Assembly: GCA_036381615.1 (NCBI GenBank)
Contig: DASVCL010000038.1
Location: forward strand, 1 to 64,000
Length of the DNA stretch: 64,000 nt
Reading direction: 5' to 3'
Source of the DNA: CALANV01 sp036381615
GTDB taxonomy: Bacteria > Pseudomonadota > Alphaproteobacteria > CACIAM-22H2
The translations under genes and the position numbers were made by a program. Shown one piece after another: positions 26,937 through 36,100 of this stretch (the first letter of the stretch is position 1; the number at the start of each line of letters is the position of its first letter). The notes beneath the pieces were generated by a model that saw only the letters and a program-made list of their open reading frames with translations, was not told where the DNA came from and did no database searches.

Positions 26937-28118
26937 CTATCGAAGAAGGCCGCGCGCCGCCAGGTTGCGCATCAGGGCGCCGACCCCGAATTCCCACGGC
27001 TCGATCTCGGTGCACAGCTTTACCCGGTTGACGAGCCGGCCGAGTCCCGGCGCGGAGATGACGACCCGGTCCCCGATCTTGTGCGTAAATCCCTTGCCCG
27101 GCTCGTCGCGATCCTCGATCGGCGCGAACATCGTGCCGAGGAAGAGCACGAATCCGTCCGGGTACTGATGATGCGGCCCGATCGTCGCCCGCACGAGATC
27201 TTCCGGCTTTCGGCTGATCTTGCGCATCGAGCTGACGCCTTCCAGCCGGTAACCGTCCTCGCCGGTCACGGTGAGCCGGACATCCGCTGCCGCCACATCC
27301 GCCGCGCCGAAGCGCTCGTCGAAAAGCCGGATGAACGGCCCGATCGCGCAGCTCGCGTTGTTGTCCTTGGCCTTGCCCAGCAGCAGCGCGCTGCGTCCCT
27401 CGAAATCGCGAAGGTTGACGTCGTTGCCGAGCGTCGCGCCCACCGTCTCGCCCGCGGCGTTCACGACCAGCACGATCTCGGGCTCGGGATTGTTCCAGGT
27501 CGACGCCGGATGAATGCCGATATCGGCGCCGTGACCGACAGCCGACATCGGCTGCGCCTTCGTGAAGATCTCGGCGTCCGGCCCGATGCCGACCTCGAGG
27601 TACTGGGACCACATGCCGTTCCGGACCAATTCGTCCTTGAGCCGCATCGCCGCCGGCGAACCGGGGATCACGGTCTCGAGATCCTGGCCGATCACGCGTA
27701 CGAGCTCGCGCCGGATCGCCTCGGCGGCAGCCGGATTTCCCCGCGCCCTTTCCTCGATGACGCGCTCGAGCAGGCTGGTGACGAACGTCACCCCCGAGGC
27801 CTTGATGGCCTGGAGATCGCAGGGCGCGAGCAACCATGGCTGCGCCGGATTCCGGCGTCGCGGGTCGCTGTTCCGCACGACGTCGTCGACGCGGCCGATC
27901 GCGGCGGCGTTTTCGATGTCGTGCCTGAGCCGCTGGAGGTCCAGGCGATTGGCGAGGTCGCTGACCGTCGGATATGACAGGGTCAGATCGACCAGCTCGC
28001 CCCCGCGCACGGCGACGACGCACGGGCCGCCCCGGTCGCCCGGCATCCACACGCGTCCGATGAGCAGTGCGCCGGGGTCGTCCGGCAGGCACGAAAGATC
28101 GTCGGTCTGGTCCGCCAT
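26937..28118 (-). CDS. Fumarylacetoacetate hydrolase family protein
   Basis: A 393-residue cytoplasmic enzyme. The C-terminal part, with VGIGPDAEIFTKAQPMSAVG, NNPEPEIVLVVNAAGE and GNDVNLRDFEGRSALLLGKA, carries the metal-binding Glu/Glu/Asp pattern of the FAA hydrolase fold; KDNNASCAIGPFIRLF follows. The size suits the branch that includes 2-keto-3-deoxy-arabinonate-type dehydratases. Substrate is not set by context: neighbours are an RNA methyltransferase and a membrane protein. It starts 28 bases upstream of the SpoU gene in the same direction. Confidence 0.85.
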   Translation of the reverse strand: MADQTDDLSCLPDDPGALLIGRVWMPGDRGGPCVVAVRGGELVDLTLSYPTVSDLANRLDLQRLRHDIENAAAIGRVDDVVRNSDPRRRNPAQPWLLAPCDLQAIKASGVTFVTSLLERVIEERARGNPAAAEAIRRELVRVIGQDLETVIPGSPAAMRLKDELVRNGMWSQYLEVGIGPDAEIFTKAQPMSAVGHGADIGIHPASTWNNPEPEIVLVVNAAGETVGATLGNDVNLRDFEGRSALLLGKAKDNNASCAIGPFIRLFDERFGAADVAAADVRLTVTGEDGYRLEGVSSMRKISRKPEDLVRATIGPHHQYPDGFVLFLGTMFAPIEDRDEPGKGFTHKIGDRVVISAPGLGRLVNRVKLCTEIEPWEFGVGALMRNLAARGLLR

Positions 28119-28297
28119 GACGTGAGTCGTCCTCTCGATTCTCGCTTCGCACCGGTGCGCAATCGAACGGATACGGGGATTGTGAAGCGGTGCGATCGTC
28201 GGCCGGCGCGGATTGTTCCGTTCCGCCGCAGCTTCGTCAATTGCAAAGGTAAGGCCGGATCACGCCCGTCGAACGCCGCCACGGCGTGGAATTCCGC

Positions 28298-29419
28298 TCA
28301 GTCGCCGATGAACTCGCCGAGCGTCGCCATGCCTTCGACGTGATCGCACAGCGTCTTCACGATGACGAGAATGGGCACGGCGAGGATCGCGCCTGCCGGC
28401 CCCCACAGCCAGCCCCAGAACAGCAGACTGAGGATGAGGACGAGCGGATTGAGCGTCAGCCTGTGGCCGAGAATGAGCGGGCTGAGGAAATTGCCTTCGA
28501 TCGTCTTGATGGCGGCGTAGACGGCCGGCGCGGCAAGCACATGCGTCATCGACTCGAACGAAAGCAGCGCAACGGTGCTGACGGTGCCGATCCCGATCAC
28601 GAAGCCGAAGAACGGGATGAAGTTGAGGACGGCCGCCAAGAGTCCCCACAGCGCCGCGTTCGGTACCCCGATCAGCCACAGCGCGACGGCGATCGCGCCG
28701 CCGAGACCGGCATTGATGGCGGTCTGCGTCACGAGGAATCGCGAGACCTGCCGCTCGACGTCGCCCATGATGGCAACGGCACGCTTCTTCTCCTGGAGCC
28801 GCGGCAATGTGCGAACGACCTTCAGTTTGAACGCATCGCCGGTCGCCAGCAGGAAATAGAGGATGACCAGCACGATCCCGGTCTTGACCATGGTGCTCTG
28901 GAGTCCGTCGACCAGGCGCTCCAGCAGGCTTGGTGGGCGGATCGTGACGGCGACGCCGTTTTCCGTCGACATCTGCGTCGCTTTCTCGACCTGCTCGGAG
29001 GCCCGCTGCACCTGCTCTACGGGTCTCCGCACGACGCGGAGCTTTTCCTGCACCTGGTCGGCGATCGTGGGAATGCGCTCGATCCATTCGCTGACCGGTG
29101 CGGTGAGATAGTAGGTGCCCACCGCGAGCGAGCCCGCCAGGACGACGATCACGACCGCCGCCGCCGCGGCTTGAGGCAGACCGAAGCGCCCCAGCGGCCG
29201 CATGGCCGGATGGATCAGAAGATAGACGACGACGGCGACCGCGATCGGAATGAGAAGGTCGCGGGCCAGATACATGGCGACGACGACCGCGAGCGCAGCA
29301 AGAATCCATAACGGCGTCCGCCTGCCATGGCCGGCCCGGCGCGCAGCCGTATCCGGCTGGCTCGGGCGCAATTCGGCGTTCGCGGCATTGCCGCCGGCTT
29401 CCTGATGCTGCATCTGCAT
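28298..29419 (-). CDS. AI-2E family transporter (TqsA/PerM type)
   Basis: A 373-residue inner membrane protein. There are hydrophobic segments at about residues 35 to 75, 90 to 108, and six more in the C-terminal half, with LLAAVLNFIPFFGFVIGIGT and LILGHRLTLNPLVLILSLLF, the hallmark text of the AI-2E/PerM family. A charged loop of about 80 residues between the third and fourth segments is typical. Members export AI-2 or act as sodium/proton antiporters; the substrate is unknown here. A start at 29413 (MQHQEAGGNA) is also possible. Confidence 0.9.
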   Translation of the reverse strand: MQMQHQEAGGNAANAELRPSQPDTAARRAGHGRRTPLWILAALAVVVAMYLARDLLIPIAVAVVVYLLIHPAMRPLGRFGLPQAAAAAVVIVVLAGSLAVGTYYLTAPVSEWIERIPTIADQVQEKLRVVRRPVEQVQRASEQVEKATQMSTENGVAVTIRPPSLLERLVDGLQSTMVKTGIVLVILYFLLATGDAFKLKVVRTLPRLQEKKRAVAIMGDVERQVSRFLVTQTAINAGLGGAIAVALWLIGVPNAALWGLLAAVLNFIPFFGFVIGIGTVSTVALLSFESMTHVLAAPAVYAAIKTIEGNFLSPLILGHRLTLNPLVLILSLLFWGWLWGPAGAILAVPILVIVKTLCDHVEGMATLGEFIGD

Positions 29420-29606
29420 TCGGGGCCCATGCCGGACCGTCCGGCTCCGGGCATCCCCGGGACGGACACGGCCCGGCGGACACCTATTGTCAGAACGGAC
29501 ACGCTTTGCGTGCGGTTCCGGTGCCGGTCGGACCGGCGCTCACCCGCCGCGCGATGCAGCAGGAAAATCGCCTGTGTTGCGCGCGACGTGACCGCCGCGC
29601 GGGCGA

Positions 29607-29972
29607 TCAGATCCGGCGGGCAAGAGAGCGGTATTCGACCTGAAAGGCCCGCCTCGATGCCTGCCGCGATACGGGAATCGGGCTTCGCGCACGCGGCTGC
29701 CGCAGCGCGATCGCGGCCTCGGTTGCGCGGACCTCGAGACGATTCCCGTCGACCAATGCGCCGTCCAGCTGCTGAACCGCCGTTTGCACGGCCTTCTTCG
29801 GCGCAAGATCGACGAGCCCGTAGTTCTGCAGTTCGCCGGTTGCGACGTCGCGGGCCAGATAGGCCCCGACGACGATCCCATATGGATCGAACAGCTCGGC
29901 AAGCCGCCCATCGGTGAAGTCTTCCGGCAGATTGCCGACGAACACATTGCCTTTGAGTTTTGCGCGTCGCAT
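29607..29972 (-). CDS. RRM-type RNA-binding protein
   Basis: A 121-residue protein beginning MRRAKLKGNVFVGNLPEDFT. NVFVGNL is the RNP2 motif and LQNYGLVDL stands at the RNP1 position; together with the spacing these are the single RRM of bacterial Rbp proteins, which bind RNA and are often cold-induced. The last 30 residues are basic. Start at 29972 was chosen as upstream sequence has no RRM homology. The RNP1 lacks the usual second Phe, so binding strength may be altered. Confidence 0.8.
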   Translation of the reverse strand: MRRAKLKGNVFVGNLPEDFTDGRLAELFDPYGIVVGAYLARDVATGELQNYGLVDLAPKKAVQTAVQQLDGALVDGNRLEVRATEAAIALRQPRARSPIPVSRQASRRAFQVEYRSLARRI

Positions 29973-30198
29973 CGAATCACCCCTGGCTGAAATGGCAGAT
30001 GGGAGCGCTCCCGTCGCCTCGGAACGGCGGATTGGTCGGGTCAGGCATGCATCTGCCGCGCACCTTTCGCATCCCGAGGCGGACGGCAATTTCGGTGCGC
30101 CGCCTCGGCCTTTGGATGGTCATGTACCCCTTACGCCGGCTGGCCTCTCTTTCGTTGCCGCATCGCCTCGTGGCGGGTCGACGGCGCCCGCTGTGATT

Positions 30199-30247
30199 AA
30201 GGACCCCTCATGATCTTGAAACCCGCTGGGCCCAGGCGGGTCCTTTT
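30199..30247. terminator. Hairpin with competing stems and T-run
   Basis: An inner stem ACCCGC/GCGGGT (30221..30226 and 30236..30241) is followed on the plus strand by CCTTTTT. An outer 8-base repeat AAGGACCC/GGGTCCTT (30199..30206, 30238..30245) shares bases with the inner one, so only one can form at a time. There is no plus-strand gene upstream to terminate. On the minus strand it could serve the receiver gene that ends at 30264. Confidence 0.6.
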
Positions 30248-30263
30248 TGGGGCGATCTTGCGG

Positions 30264-30663
30264 CTATATCTTGTCGACTAGGGCACGGCGGCGGGCCGCC
30301 GCGAGCAGCCGGTCCACGGCCTCGAGCAGGACATCGCGCCCGAATGGCTTCACCAGAACCGCGTCGGCACCGATATCCAGCAAGGCATCCGGCGCGCGCA
30401 GGCGGCCAAGATGTCCGCCGCCGGTAATGGCCAGGATCGGCAGATCCGGCGCCTCTCGCCGCAGTTCCACGATGACCGCGCCGACCGGCCTATCCGGCAG
30501 GCTGATGTCCGCGACGACCACGTCGAAAGGGCCCGTTATCAAGCCATCGCAGCCCCTCCTCTGCTCGTGACGCCGCCACGACCACGTGCCCGCCGCTTTC
30601 GAGCAGACGGCACATCGTAAGCCGGACGGGATCCTGATCGTCGATGATCAATATGCGGGCCAT
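30264..30663 (-). pseudogene. Single-domain response regulator (receiver), frameshifted
   Basis: The first part starts at 30663 after AAGGAG and reads MARILIIDDQDPVRLTMCRL, then SRAEEGLRWLDNGPF, and then goes out of frame. The other frame supplies FDVVVADISLPDRPVGAVIV, LPILAITGGG and DAVLVKPFGRDVLLEAVDRL. Joined they give a normal receiver of about 132 residues: the acidic pair IIDD, the phospho-acceptor Asp in VADISLP, the Thr in AITGGG and the Lys in LVKPF. One extra A in the AAA at 30526..30528 (T on the coding strand) accounts for the break. It may be a real inactivation or a sequencing error. No kinase is adjacent. Confidence 0.8.
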
Positions 30664-31006
30664 CGCTTCTCCTTGATGGTCTGATGGGGAACGAATTCTC
30701 CAAGGCGCCGGGAGTTCCCTGCCGCCACGTGTTGCCGACAGGGACCGACACGCCAGCCGGTCGCGCCGTACCGAATCCGGCGCGGTCACGGTCACGAGGG
30801 GTGCGGCAAAGCTCGATCGGCTCCGGCCGTCGCGGCACGACGGGATGATCCGTCGCCGGCAACGACCGGAGGATGCATCGGCCCGACCTTCTCGCTACAA
30901 TTGCGGCGATGACGTCGCCGCAAATGACCTCCGCCATTGGCCGGCTGGCAGCATTTGCGATCTCTCGACGTCAGGTCGTCCCGTCGTTCTCGCGCGCAGG
31001 CATCCG
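30664..31006. other. Divergent intergenic region, nothing firm
   Basis: Between the receiver gene (minus) and the endonuclease/phosphatase-fold gene (plus). It must hold promoters for both, but no clear boxes, hairpins or repeats are evident. An in-frame ATG at 30845 for the rightward gene exists; the sequence from there to 31006 does not look like coding sequence. Confidence 0.45.
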
Positions 31007-31861
31007 TTGATCCGCATTCTCACCTGGAACATCCAGTACGGTCTCGGCACCGACGGCGTGATCGACCTCGCGCGGACGGCACGTGCCGCGCGCGACATGG
31101 GCGATCCCGACGTGCTGTGCTTCCAGGAAGTCGCGGTGACGTTTCCGGAACTCGACAAGGGAAACGGCGCGGACCAGGCCGCATGCCTCGCCGAAATGTT
31201 CCCGGCGCATGAGCCGGCGTTCCGTCCGGCCCTGGATCTGCGGGCAAAGACGGGAACCGCGCGTCGTCGCTTCGGCAACATGATCCTGTCGCGACTGCCG
31301 ATCCTGAGCATCGCGTCGCACGTGCTGCCTCGACCTGCCGACTCCGGCGTCATCCATATGTCGCGTCAGGCCCTGGAGGCGGTCGTGGAGACGCCTTTCG
31401 GGGCATTGCGCATCGTGACCACGCATCTTGAGTACCATTCGCCGCTCCAGCGCGCCGCGCAGGTGGAGCGGTTGCGCGATCTCCATGCCGAGTGGACGTC
31501 GGCCATGCGGTGCCCGCCACGGCCCGGAACCGGCACATATGCGCCGGAGCCCGCGGTTGCCGGCCTGGTTCTGTGCGGCGACTTCAACTTCCCGCCCGAG
31601 GATCCGGCATACGCGCGGATTCAGGCGTCGTTCGGCCACGACTGCCCGCCGCTGCGCGACGCATGGACGGTCGCGCATCCGGACAAGGATCATGCGCCGA
31701 CATGCGGCATCCATGACCGCGCGCAATGGCCACAAGGTCCGCATGCGCGTGATTTCTTCTTCGTTTCCGACGAAATCGTCGACCGGATCGAGGCCGTAAC
31801 CGTCGACACGCACACGCACGCCTCGGACCATCAACCCGTCCTGTTGACGCTCCGAAGCTAA
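31007..31861 (+). CDS. Endonuclease/exonuclease/phosphatase-fold hydrolase
   Basis: A 284-residue protein of the metal-dependent EEP fold. Typical residues are ILTWNIQYG near the start (Asn), FQEV (catalytic Glu), LVLCGDFNFPP (Asp and Asn), and ASDHQPVLLTL at the C-terminus (Asp-His pair). The start is uncertain; TTG at 31007 is chosen since the fold begins straight after it, though an ATG at 30845 is in frame. There is no signal peptide visible. The substrate may be phosphodiesters, as in members near sugar or lipid genes. Confidence 0.8.
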   Translation: MIRILTWNIQYGLGTDGVIDLARTARAARDMGDPDVLCFQEVAVTFPELDKGNGADQAACLAEMFPAHEPAFRPALDLRAKTGTARRRFGNMILSRLPILSIASHVLPRPADSGVIHMSRQALEAVVETPFGALRIVTTHLEYHSPLQRAAQVERLRDLHAEWTSAMRCPPRPGTGTYAPEPAVAGLVLCGDFNFPPEDPAYARIQASFGHDCPPLRDAWTVAHPDKDHAPTCGIHDRAQWPQGPHARDFFFVSDEIVDRIEAVTVDTHTHASDHQPVLLTLRS

Positions 31862-32050
31862 AGGCCGGCCCCGCGCCCCTGAAGTCGCAACGCAGGGCTG
31901 CGGCATACGGGGCCGGCGCCCGCGATACGATCGCGCCCGCGAACATCGGTCGGCTGGACCCCGGCGCGTCATCCGGCGTTGAATACGGGCATGAAGGTCC
32001 GAAGCGGGCGCTGCCGCATTCGGACCGGTGCCTAGCGCGTGGAGACGAGA

Positions 32051-32605
32051 ATGCCGGACGACCATCTCCCTCGCCCCCAGGAGCCGGAGCTCCATCGCTT
32101 CGATCGAGGCGACGACGTCCCGAACAATGCGGAGCTGCCGCTCCTCGTCTATCGCGGTGTGCTCGATACGCGCGGGCCGGATCCGGCGGGCCGCTGCGAG
32201 GCGCTCTTTGCGCGGAACCGCTGGAAAGGCGCATGGCGCAACGGCGTCTATGATTATCATCACTATCACACCACGACCCACGAGGTGCTCGGCATTGTCC
32301 GCGGCCATGCGAACGTGCGGTTCGGCGGACGCAACGGCCGGTCGATCGTGTTGCGGGCCGGCGACGTCGTCGTGATTCCGGCGGGTGTCGGCCACAAGAA
32401 CGAAGGCGCCAGTCCGGATCTGCTCGTGGTCGGTGCCTATCCTGCCGGCCAGGACTGGGACATCTGCCCGGCCCGGGCGGGCGAGCCTCCCTGCGCCCAG
32501 AGCGACATCGCCAGAGTTCCGCGGCCTGTGGCCGATCCGGTCTACGGTTTGCAGGGCCCGCTGATGACGCACTGGCGCGCACCGGTCGCTGCCCACCCCG
32601 GATAG
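32051..32605 (+). CDS. Cupin-domain protein, YjlB-like
   Basis: A 184-residue protein. The start ATG at 32051 was chosen over GTG at 32039 because GGAG lies at the correct distance. The single cupin barrel has the metal-binding HHYHTTTHEVLGIVRG and VIPAGVGHKNEG signatures, and the segment NGVYDYHHYH is typical of the YjlB family. No enzyme reaction is known for the family. It precedes the importer genes by 65 bases in the same direction and may be co-transcribed. Confidence 0.82.
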   Translation: MPDDHLPRPQEPELHRFDRGDDVPNNAELPLLVYRGVLDTRGPDPAGRCEALFARNRWKGAWRNGVYDYHHYHTTTHEVLGIVRGHANVRFGGRNGRSIVLRAGDVVVIPAGVGHKNEGASPDLLVVGAYPAGQDWDICPARAGEPPCAQSDIARVPRPVADPVYGLQGPLMTHWRAPVAAHPG

Positions 32606-32670
32606 CGCGGCGTACGCCGCCCGCGGCAGGCGCCGTATCGACGTTGATGCAAGATCGCGCGGAGGAGCCG

Positions 32671-33960
32671 ATGCACAGGCGACGGCCACAGATCTTCGAC
32701 TTCGTGATCGCGTTGTGGGCGCTGCTTTTCCTGCCGGGTGTGGCCGGCGCACAGGCGGCGACGGTGACGGTCTCCTGCGGCGGCGTCGGCCGTGAGCTCG
32801 AGTTCTGCGAGCAGGGCGCGCAAGCCTGGGCCGCGCGCAGCGGCCACGAGGTCCGCGTGGTATCCGGGCCGAGCGCGACCAACGATCGCCTCGCGCTCTA
32901 CCAGCAGCTCCTGGCCGCGAAGTCGTCGGACATCGACGTGTTTCAGATCGACGTGATCTGGCCGGGCATGCTCGCCGAGCACCTCATCGATCTTCGCCCG
33001 CATATACCGGCGGCGGAGATCGCACAACACTTTCCCATCCTGATCGAAAACAACGAGGTCGATGGGCGGCTCGTCGCGCTGCCCTGGTTCATGGACGCCG
33101 GCCTGCTCTACTACCGTGCCGACCTCCTCGCCAAGCACGGCGCTCGGCCGCCGGAGACCTGGCGCGAGCTGACCGAAACGGCGGAGCGGATCCAGAAGGC
33201 GGAACGCGCGGCGGGCAACGAGCGGATGTGGGGACTGGTGTTCCAGGGCAAGGCATACGAGGGCCTCACCTGCAACGCGCTGGAGTGGATCGCGTCCCAT
33301 GGCGGCGGCACGATCATCGACCCTGACGGGAAGATCACCATCGACAACCCCGATGCGGCGGCCGCCATCGACCTAGCGGCTTCCTGGGTCGCGCGCGGGA
33401 TCGCCCCGCCCGGCGTTCTCAACTATACCGAGGAGGAATCGCGCGGCGTCTTTCAGTCGGGCAACGCCGTGTTCATGCGGAACTGGCCCTATGCCTGGGC
33501 GCTTGCCAACGGCGAGGGCAGTCCCGTCGCCGGCAAGGTCGCGATCGCCGCGTTGCCGACGGGCGGACCCGGACAAAGCCGAGCGGCGACATTGGGCGGG
33601 TGGCAGCTTGCGGTCTCGCGATACTCGAAGAACCCGGAACCGGCTGCGGATCTCGTGCGCTATCTTGCCGGCGCCGATGAGCAGAAGCGCCGGGCGATCG
33701 AAGGCGCGTATCATCCGACCATTCCGCGTCTCTACGACGACGCCGAGATCCGGCAGGCAAATCCGTTCCTCGCCGGTCTCGGATCGATTTTCGCAAATGC
33801 GACGGCGCGACCCTCGCGGGCGACCGGCAGCAGATACAACCGGGTGTCGACGGCATTCTGGACGGCCGTACACGACACGCTCGCCGGAAAAGGCGGCGCC
33901 GCGCGGCGCCTCGAGTCACTCGAGGTCGAACTGAGGCGGATCATGCGCGGCCGAAGATGA
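32671..33960 (+). CDS. ABC transporter sugar-binding lipoprotein/periplasmic protein
   Basis: A 429-residue extracytoplasmic solute-binding protein of family 1 (sugar type, trehalose/maltose like). The signal peptide ends near AGAQA (residues 27 to 31 from MHRRRPQ); start at 32671 was chosen for its GGAGGAG ribosome site. Family signatures include DVFQIDVIWPGMLAEHLIDL, PWFMDAGLLYYRADLLAKHG and FQSGNAVFMRNWPYAWA. The gene overlaps the following permease gene by four bases. Substrate is probably a di- or oligosaccharide, from the subfamily only. Confidence 0.88.
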   Translation: MHRRRPQIFDFVIALWALLFLPGVAGAQAATVTVSCGGVGRELEFCEQGAQAWAARSGHEVRVVSGPSATNDRLALYQQLLAAKSSDIDVFQIDVIWPGMLAEHLIDLRPHIPAAEIAQHFPILIENNEVDGRLVALPWFMDAGLLYYRADLLAKHGARPPETWRELTETAERIQKAERAAGNERMWGLVFQGKAYEGLTCNALEWIASHGGGTIIDPDGKITIDNPDAAAAIDLAASWVARGIAPPGVLNYTEEESRGVFQSGNAVFMRNWPYAWALANGEGSPVAGKVAIAALPTGGPGQSRAATLGGWQLAVSRYSKNPEPAADLVRYLAGADEQKRRAIEGAYHPTIPRLYDDAEIRQANPFLAGLGSIFANATARPSRATGSRYNRVSTAFWTAVHDTLAGKGGAARRLESLEVELRRIMRGRR

Positions 33961-34874
33961 CGGCGCGAGCTGAGGGAAATCCGCCGGCATCCGGCATGGC
34001 GCGTCGCCGCACGACGACCGCGTGGCTCTTCCTGCTTCCGAGCATCGCGGCGCTCGGCGCTGCCGGCGGATGGCCGTTGATTCGGACTGTCTGGCTCAGC
34101 CTGACGGATGCGACCCTTTCGGATCCCTCGGACGCGCATTTCGTCGGGCTGGAGAACTACGCCTGGCTCGTCAGCGATCCGGAATGGTGGCGATCGGTCG
34201 GCAACACCGTCATCTTCGCCGTCGTATCGGTCGGCATCGAGACGCTGCTCGGTCTCGTCATCGCGCTTGCGCTCGATGCGCATTTTCGCGGACGCGGCCT
34301 CTTGCGCGCTGCCGTACTCATTCCCTGGGCGATTCCGACGGTCGTCTCGGCCAAGCTGTGGGCCTGGATGTACAATGACGTCTATGGCGTGGTGAACGAA
34401 GTGCTGCTCCGGCTCGGCCTGGTAGCGGCGCCGGTCGCCTGGATCGCCGATCCGGATTACGCCCTCGCGGCCGTGATCGCCGTCGACGTTTGGAAGGCGA
34501 CGCCCTTCATGACGTTGCTGATCCTTGCCGCGCTGCAGGTCCTGCCGCGCGAGCTTTATGACGCGGCGCGCGTCGACGGCGCAGGCCCGATCCTGACCTT
34601 CTTCCGGGTGACGCTGCCGCTCATACGCACCGGCCTGATGGTGGCGATCGTGTTTCGGATGCTGGACGCGTTTCGCGTGTTCGACCTCATCTACGTCCTG
34701 ACGGGCAGTACCGAGGAGACCATGTCGATGTCGATTTTCGCGCGGCGGGAGCTCGTGGAGTTTCAGGACATGGGTTACGGTTCGGCAGCCGCGACGCTGG
34801 TGTTCGTCGTCGTTGCGGTTTTCACGGTACTTTTCGTCACCTTCTGGCGCGTGCGACTGGAGCCGGTTCGATGA
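33957..34874 (+). CDS. ABC sugar transporter permease 1
   Basis: A 305-residue integral membrane protein with about six transmembrane segments (first at about residues 23 to 48). The cytoplasmic coupling loop YDAARVDGAGPILTFFRVTL is the EAA motif of MalF-type permeases. It starts inside the stop of the binding-protein gene and its stop overlaps the second permease gene, so the three are translated as a unit. It forms the channel with permease 2. Confidence 0.92.
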   Translation: MTARAEGNPPASGMARRRTTTAWLFLLPSIAALGAAGGWPLIRTVWLSLTDATLSDPSDAHFVGLENYAWLVSDPEWWRSVGNTVIFAVVSVGIETLLGLVIALALDAHFRGRGLLRAAVLIPWAIPTVVSAKLWAWMYNDVYGVVNEVLLRLGLVAAPVAWIADPDYALAAVIAVDVWKATPFMTLLILAALQVLPRELYDAARVDGAGPILTFFRVTLPLIRTGLMVAIVFRMLDAFRVFDLIYVLTGSTEETMSMSIFARRELVEFQDMGYGSAAATLVFVVVAVFTVLFVTFWRVRLEPVR

Positions 34875-35704
34875 CGATACGCCGTGCCGTCGCCCGCGCC
34901 GGCTTTTACGTTCTCGTCGCCTGCATCGTGCTTTACACGGTGTTCCCCTTCTATTGGGGCATCGTGTCGTCGTTCGAGACCGGCAGCGCCCTGTTCGACG
35001 CCGACCTGCTGCCGAGCAACCCCACGCTGGAGAACTACGTCGCCGTCTTCGAGGGTCAGCCTTTCGGAAGAAATCTGCTGAACTCGGTCGTCGTCGCGGC
35101 CGCCGTCGTGGCCATCTCGCTGGCGCTCGGACTCGGTGCGGCCTACGCGCTCGGTCGCATCACGTTTCGCGGCCGATCCTTTCTTCTCCTTCTCGTCCTC
35201 AGCACCTCGATGTTTCCGCAGGTCGCGATCCTCGCCGGCATGTTCGAGCTCATCCAGTGGCTTGGGCTCTACAACGACCTGGGCGCGCTGATCCTGTCCT
35301 ATCTGGTCTTCACGCTGCCGTTCACCGTCTGGGTACTGACGGCCTTCATGGGCGAACTGCCGAAAGAGCTGGAGGAAGCCGCCATAATGGACGGCGCATC
35401 GCCCTTGGCGACGATCGTCTTCGTGTTCGTGCCCCTCCTCGCGCCGGCGATGGCGGCGACCGGCCTGCTGGCCTTCATCGCCGCGTGGAACGAGTTCCTG
35501 TTCGCGCTCACCTTCACGCTTTCGGACGAGATGCGCACCGTACCCGTCGCCATCGCCCTCATGAGCGGCGCGAGCCAGTACGAGCTCCCGTGGGGCCGCA
35601 TCATGGCCGCATCCGTGATCGTCACCGCGCCCCTCGTGGTCCTCGTCCTGGTGTTCCAGCGCCGGATCATCGCCGGGCTGACGGCCGGAGCCGTCAAGGG
35701 CTGA
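34871..35704 (+). CDS. ABC sugar transporter permease 2
   Basis: A 277-residue MalG-type permease. The EAA motif reads ELEEAAIMDGASPLATIVFV. About six membrane segments; the first spans about residues 13 to 33. No ATP-binding (MalK-type) gene follows: the next gene is on the other strand. A shared ATPase elsewhere in the genome would be needed. Confidence 0.92.
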   Translation: MTIRRAVARAGFYVLVACIVLYTVFPFYWGIVSSFETGSALFDADLLPSNPTLENYVAVFEGQPFGRNLLNSVVVAAAVVAISLALGLGAAYALGRITFRGRSFLLLLVLSTSMFPQVAILAGMFELIQWLGLYNDLGALILSYLVFTLPFTVWVLTAFMGELPKELEEAAIMDGASPLATIVFVFVPLLAPAMAATGLLAFIAAWNEFLFALTFTLSDEMRTVPVAIALMSGASQYELPWGRIMAASVIVTAPLVVLVLVFQRRIIAGLTAGAVKG

Positions 35705-35746
35705 CGGACCGAAGGAACGATGGCGGCGCGGCGGCCGACCGGCGCG

Positions 35747-35959
35747 TCACTTCGACCAGTCGGTGCAGCGCGACGCCTCGCCGCGGATGATGCAGGCCGA
35801 GGCCTCGCCCGTAATCGTGTTCAGGCGCCAGGCGACGCCGCCCGACGCTTCGATCTCGTAGATGCCGCGCATCCCCTGCCCTTCGCTCGTGCCGGTTCCG
35901 AGCAGCGCCCCGGCGGCAATGATGGCTGCACCGATCATGACTGCCTGAAGGTTCGTCAT
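35747..35959 (-). CDS. Small secreted or membrane-anchored protein
   Basis: A 70-residue protein, MTNLQAVMIGAAIIAAGALL at the start, which is a membrane or signal segment, followed by a soluble part with two cysteines (ASACIIRGEASRCTDW) that may form a disulphide in the periplasm. A GGGAGA ribosome site precedes it. No family recognised. It points at the end of the importer operon. Confidence 0.6.
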   Translation of the reverse strand: MTNLQAVMIGAAIIAAGALLGTGTSEGQGMRGIYEIEASGGVAWRLNTITGEASACIIRGEASRCTDWSK

Positions 35960-36100
35960 GCGTCCGTTCTCCCGTTCGAGAAGGACCGCAGCTTACGACC
36001 GCGGCGTCGCCATGTCCGGTGGCGGTTCGGGCCGTCGCGATGTCCGGGCGGAGTGCGCCTTCCGTGCGGGCGAACCGGCGTCAGGAGCGCATCGCCGCGC

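Noticed and set aside
30845..31006. N-terminal extension of the endonuclease/phosphatase-fold gene
   Set aside because: The extra 54 residues do not look like a signal peptide or domain, and the fold begins directly after the TTG at 31007.
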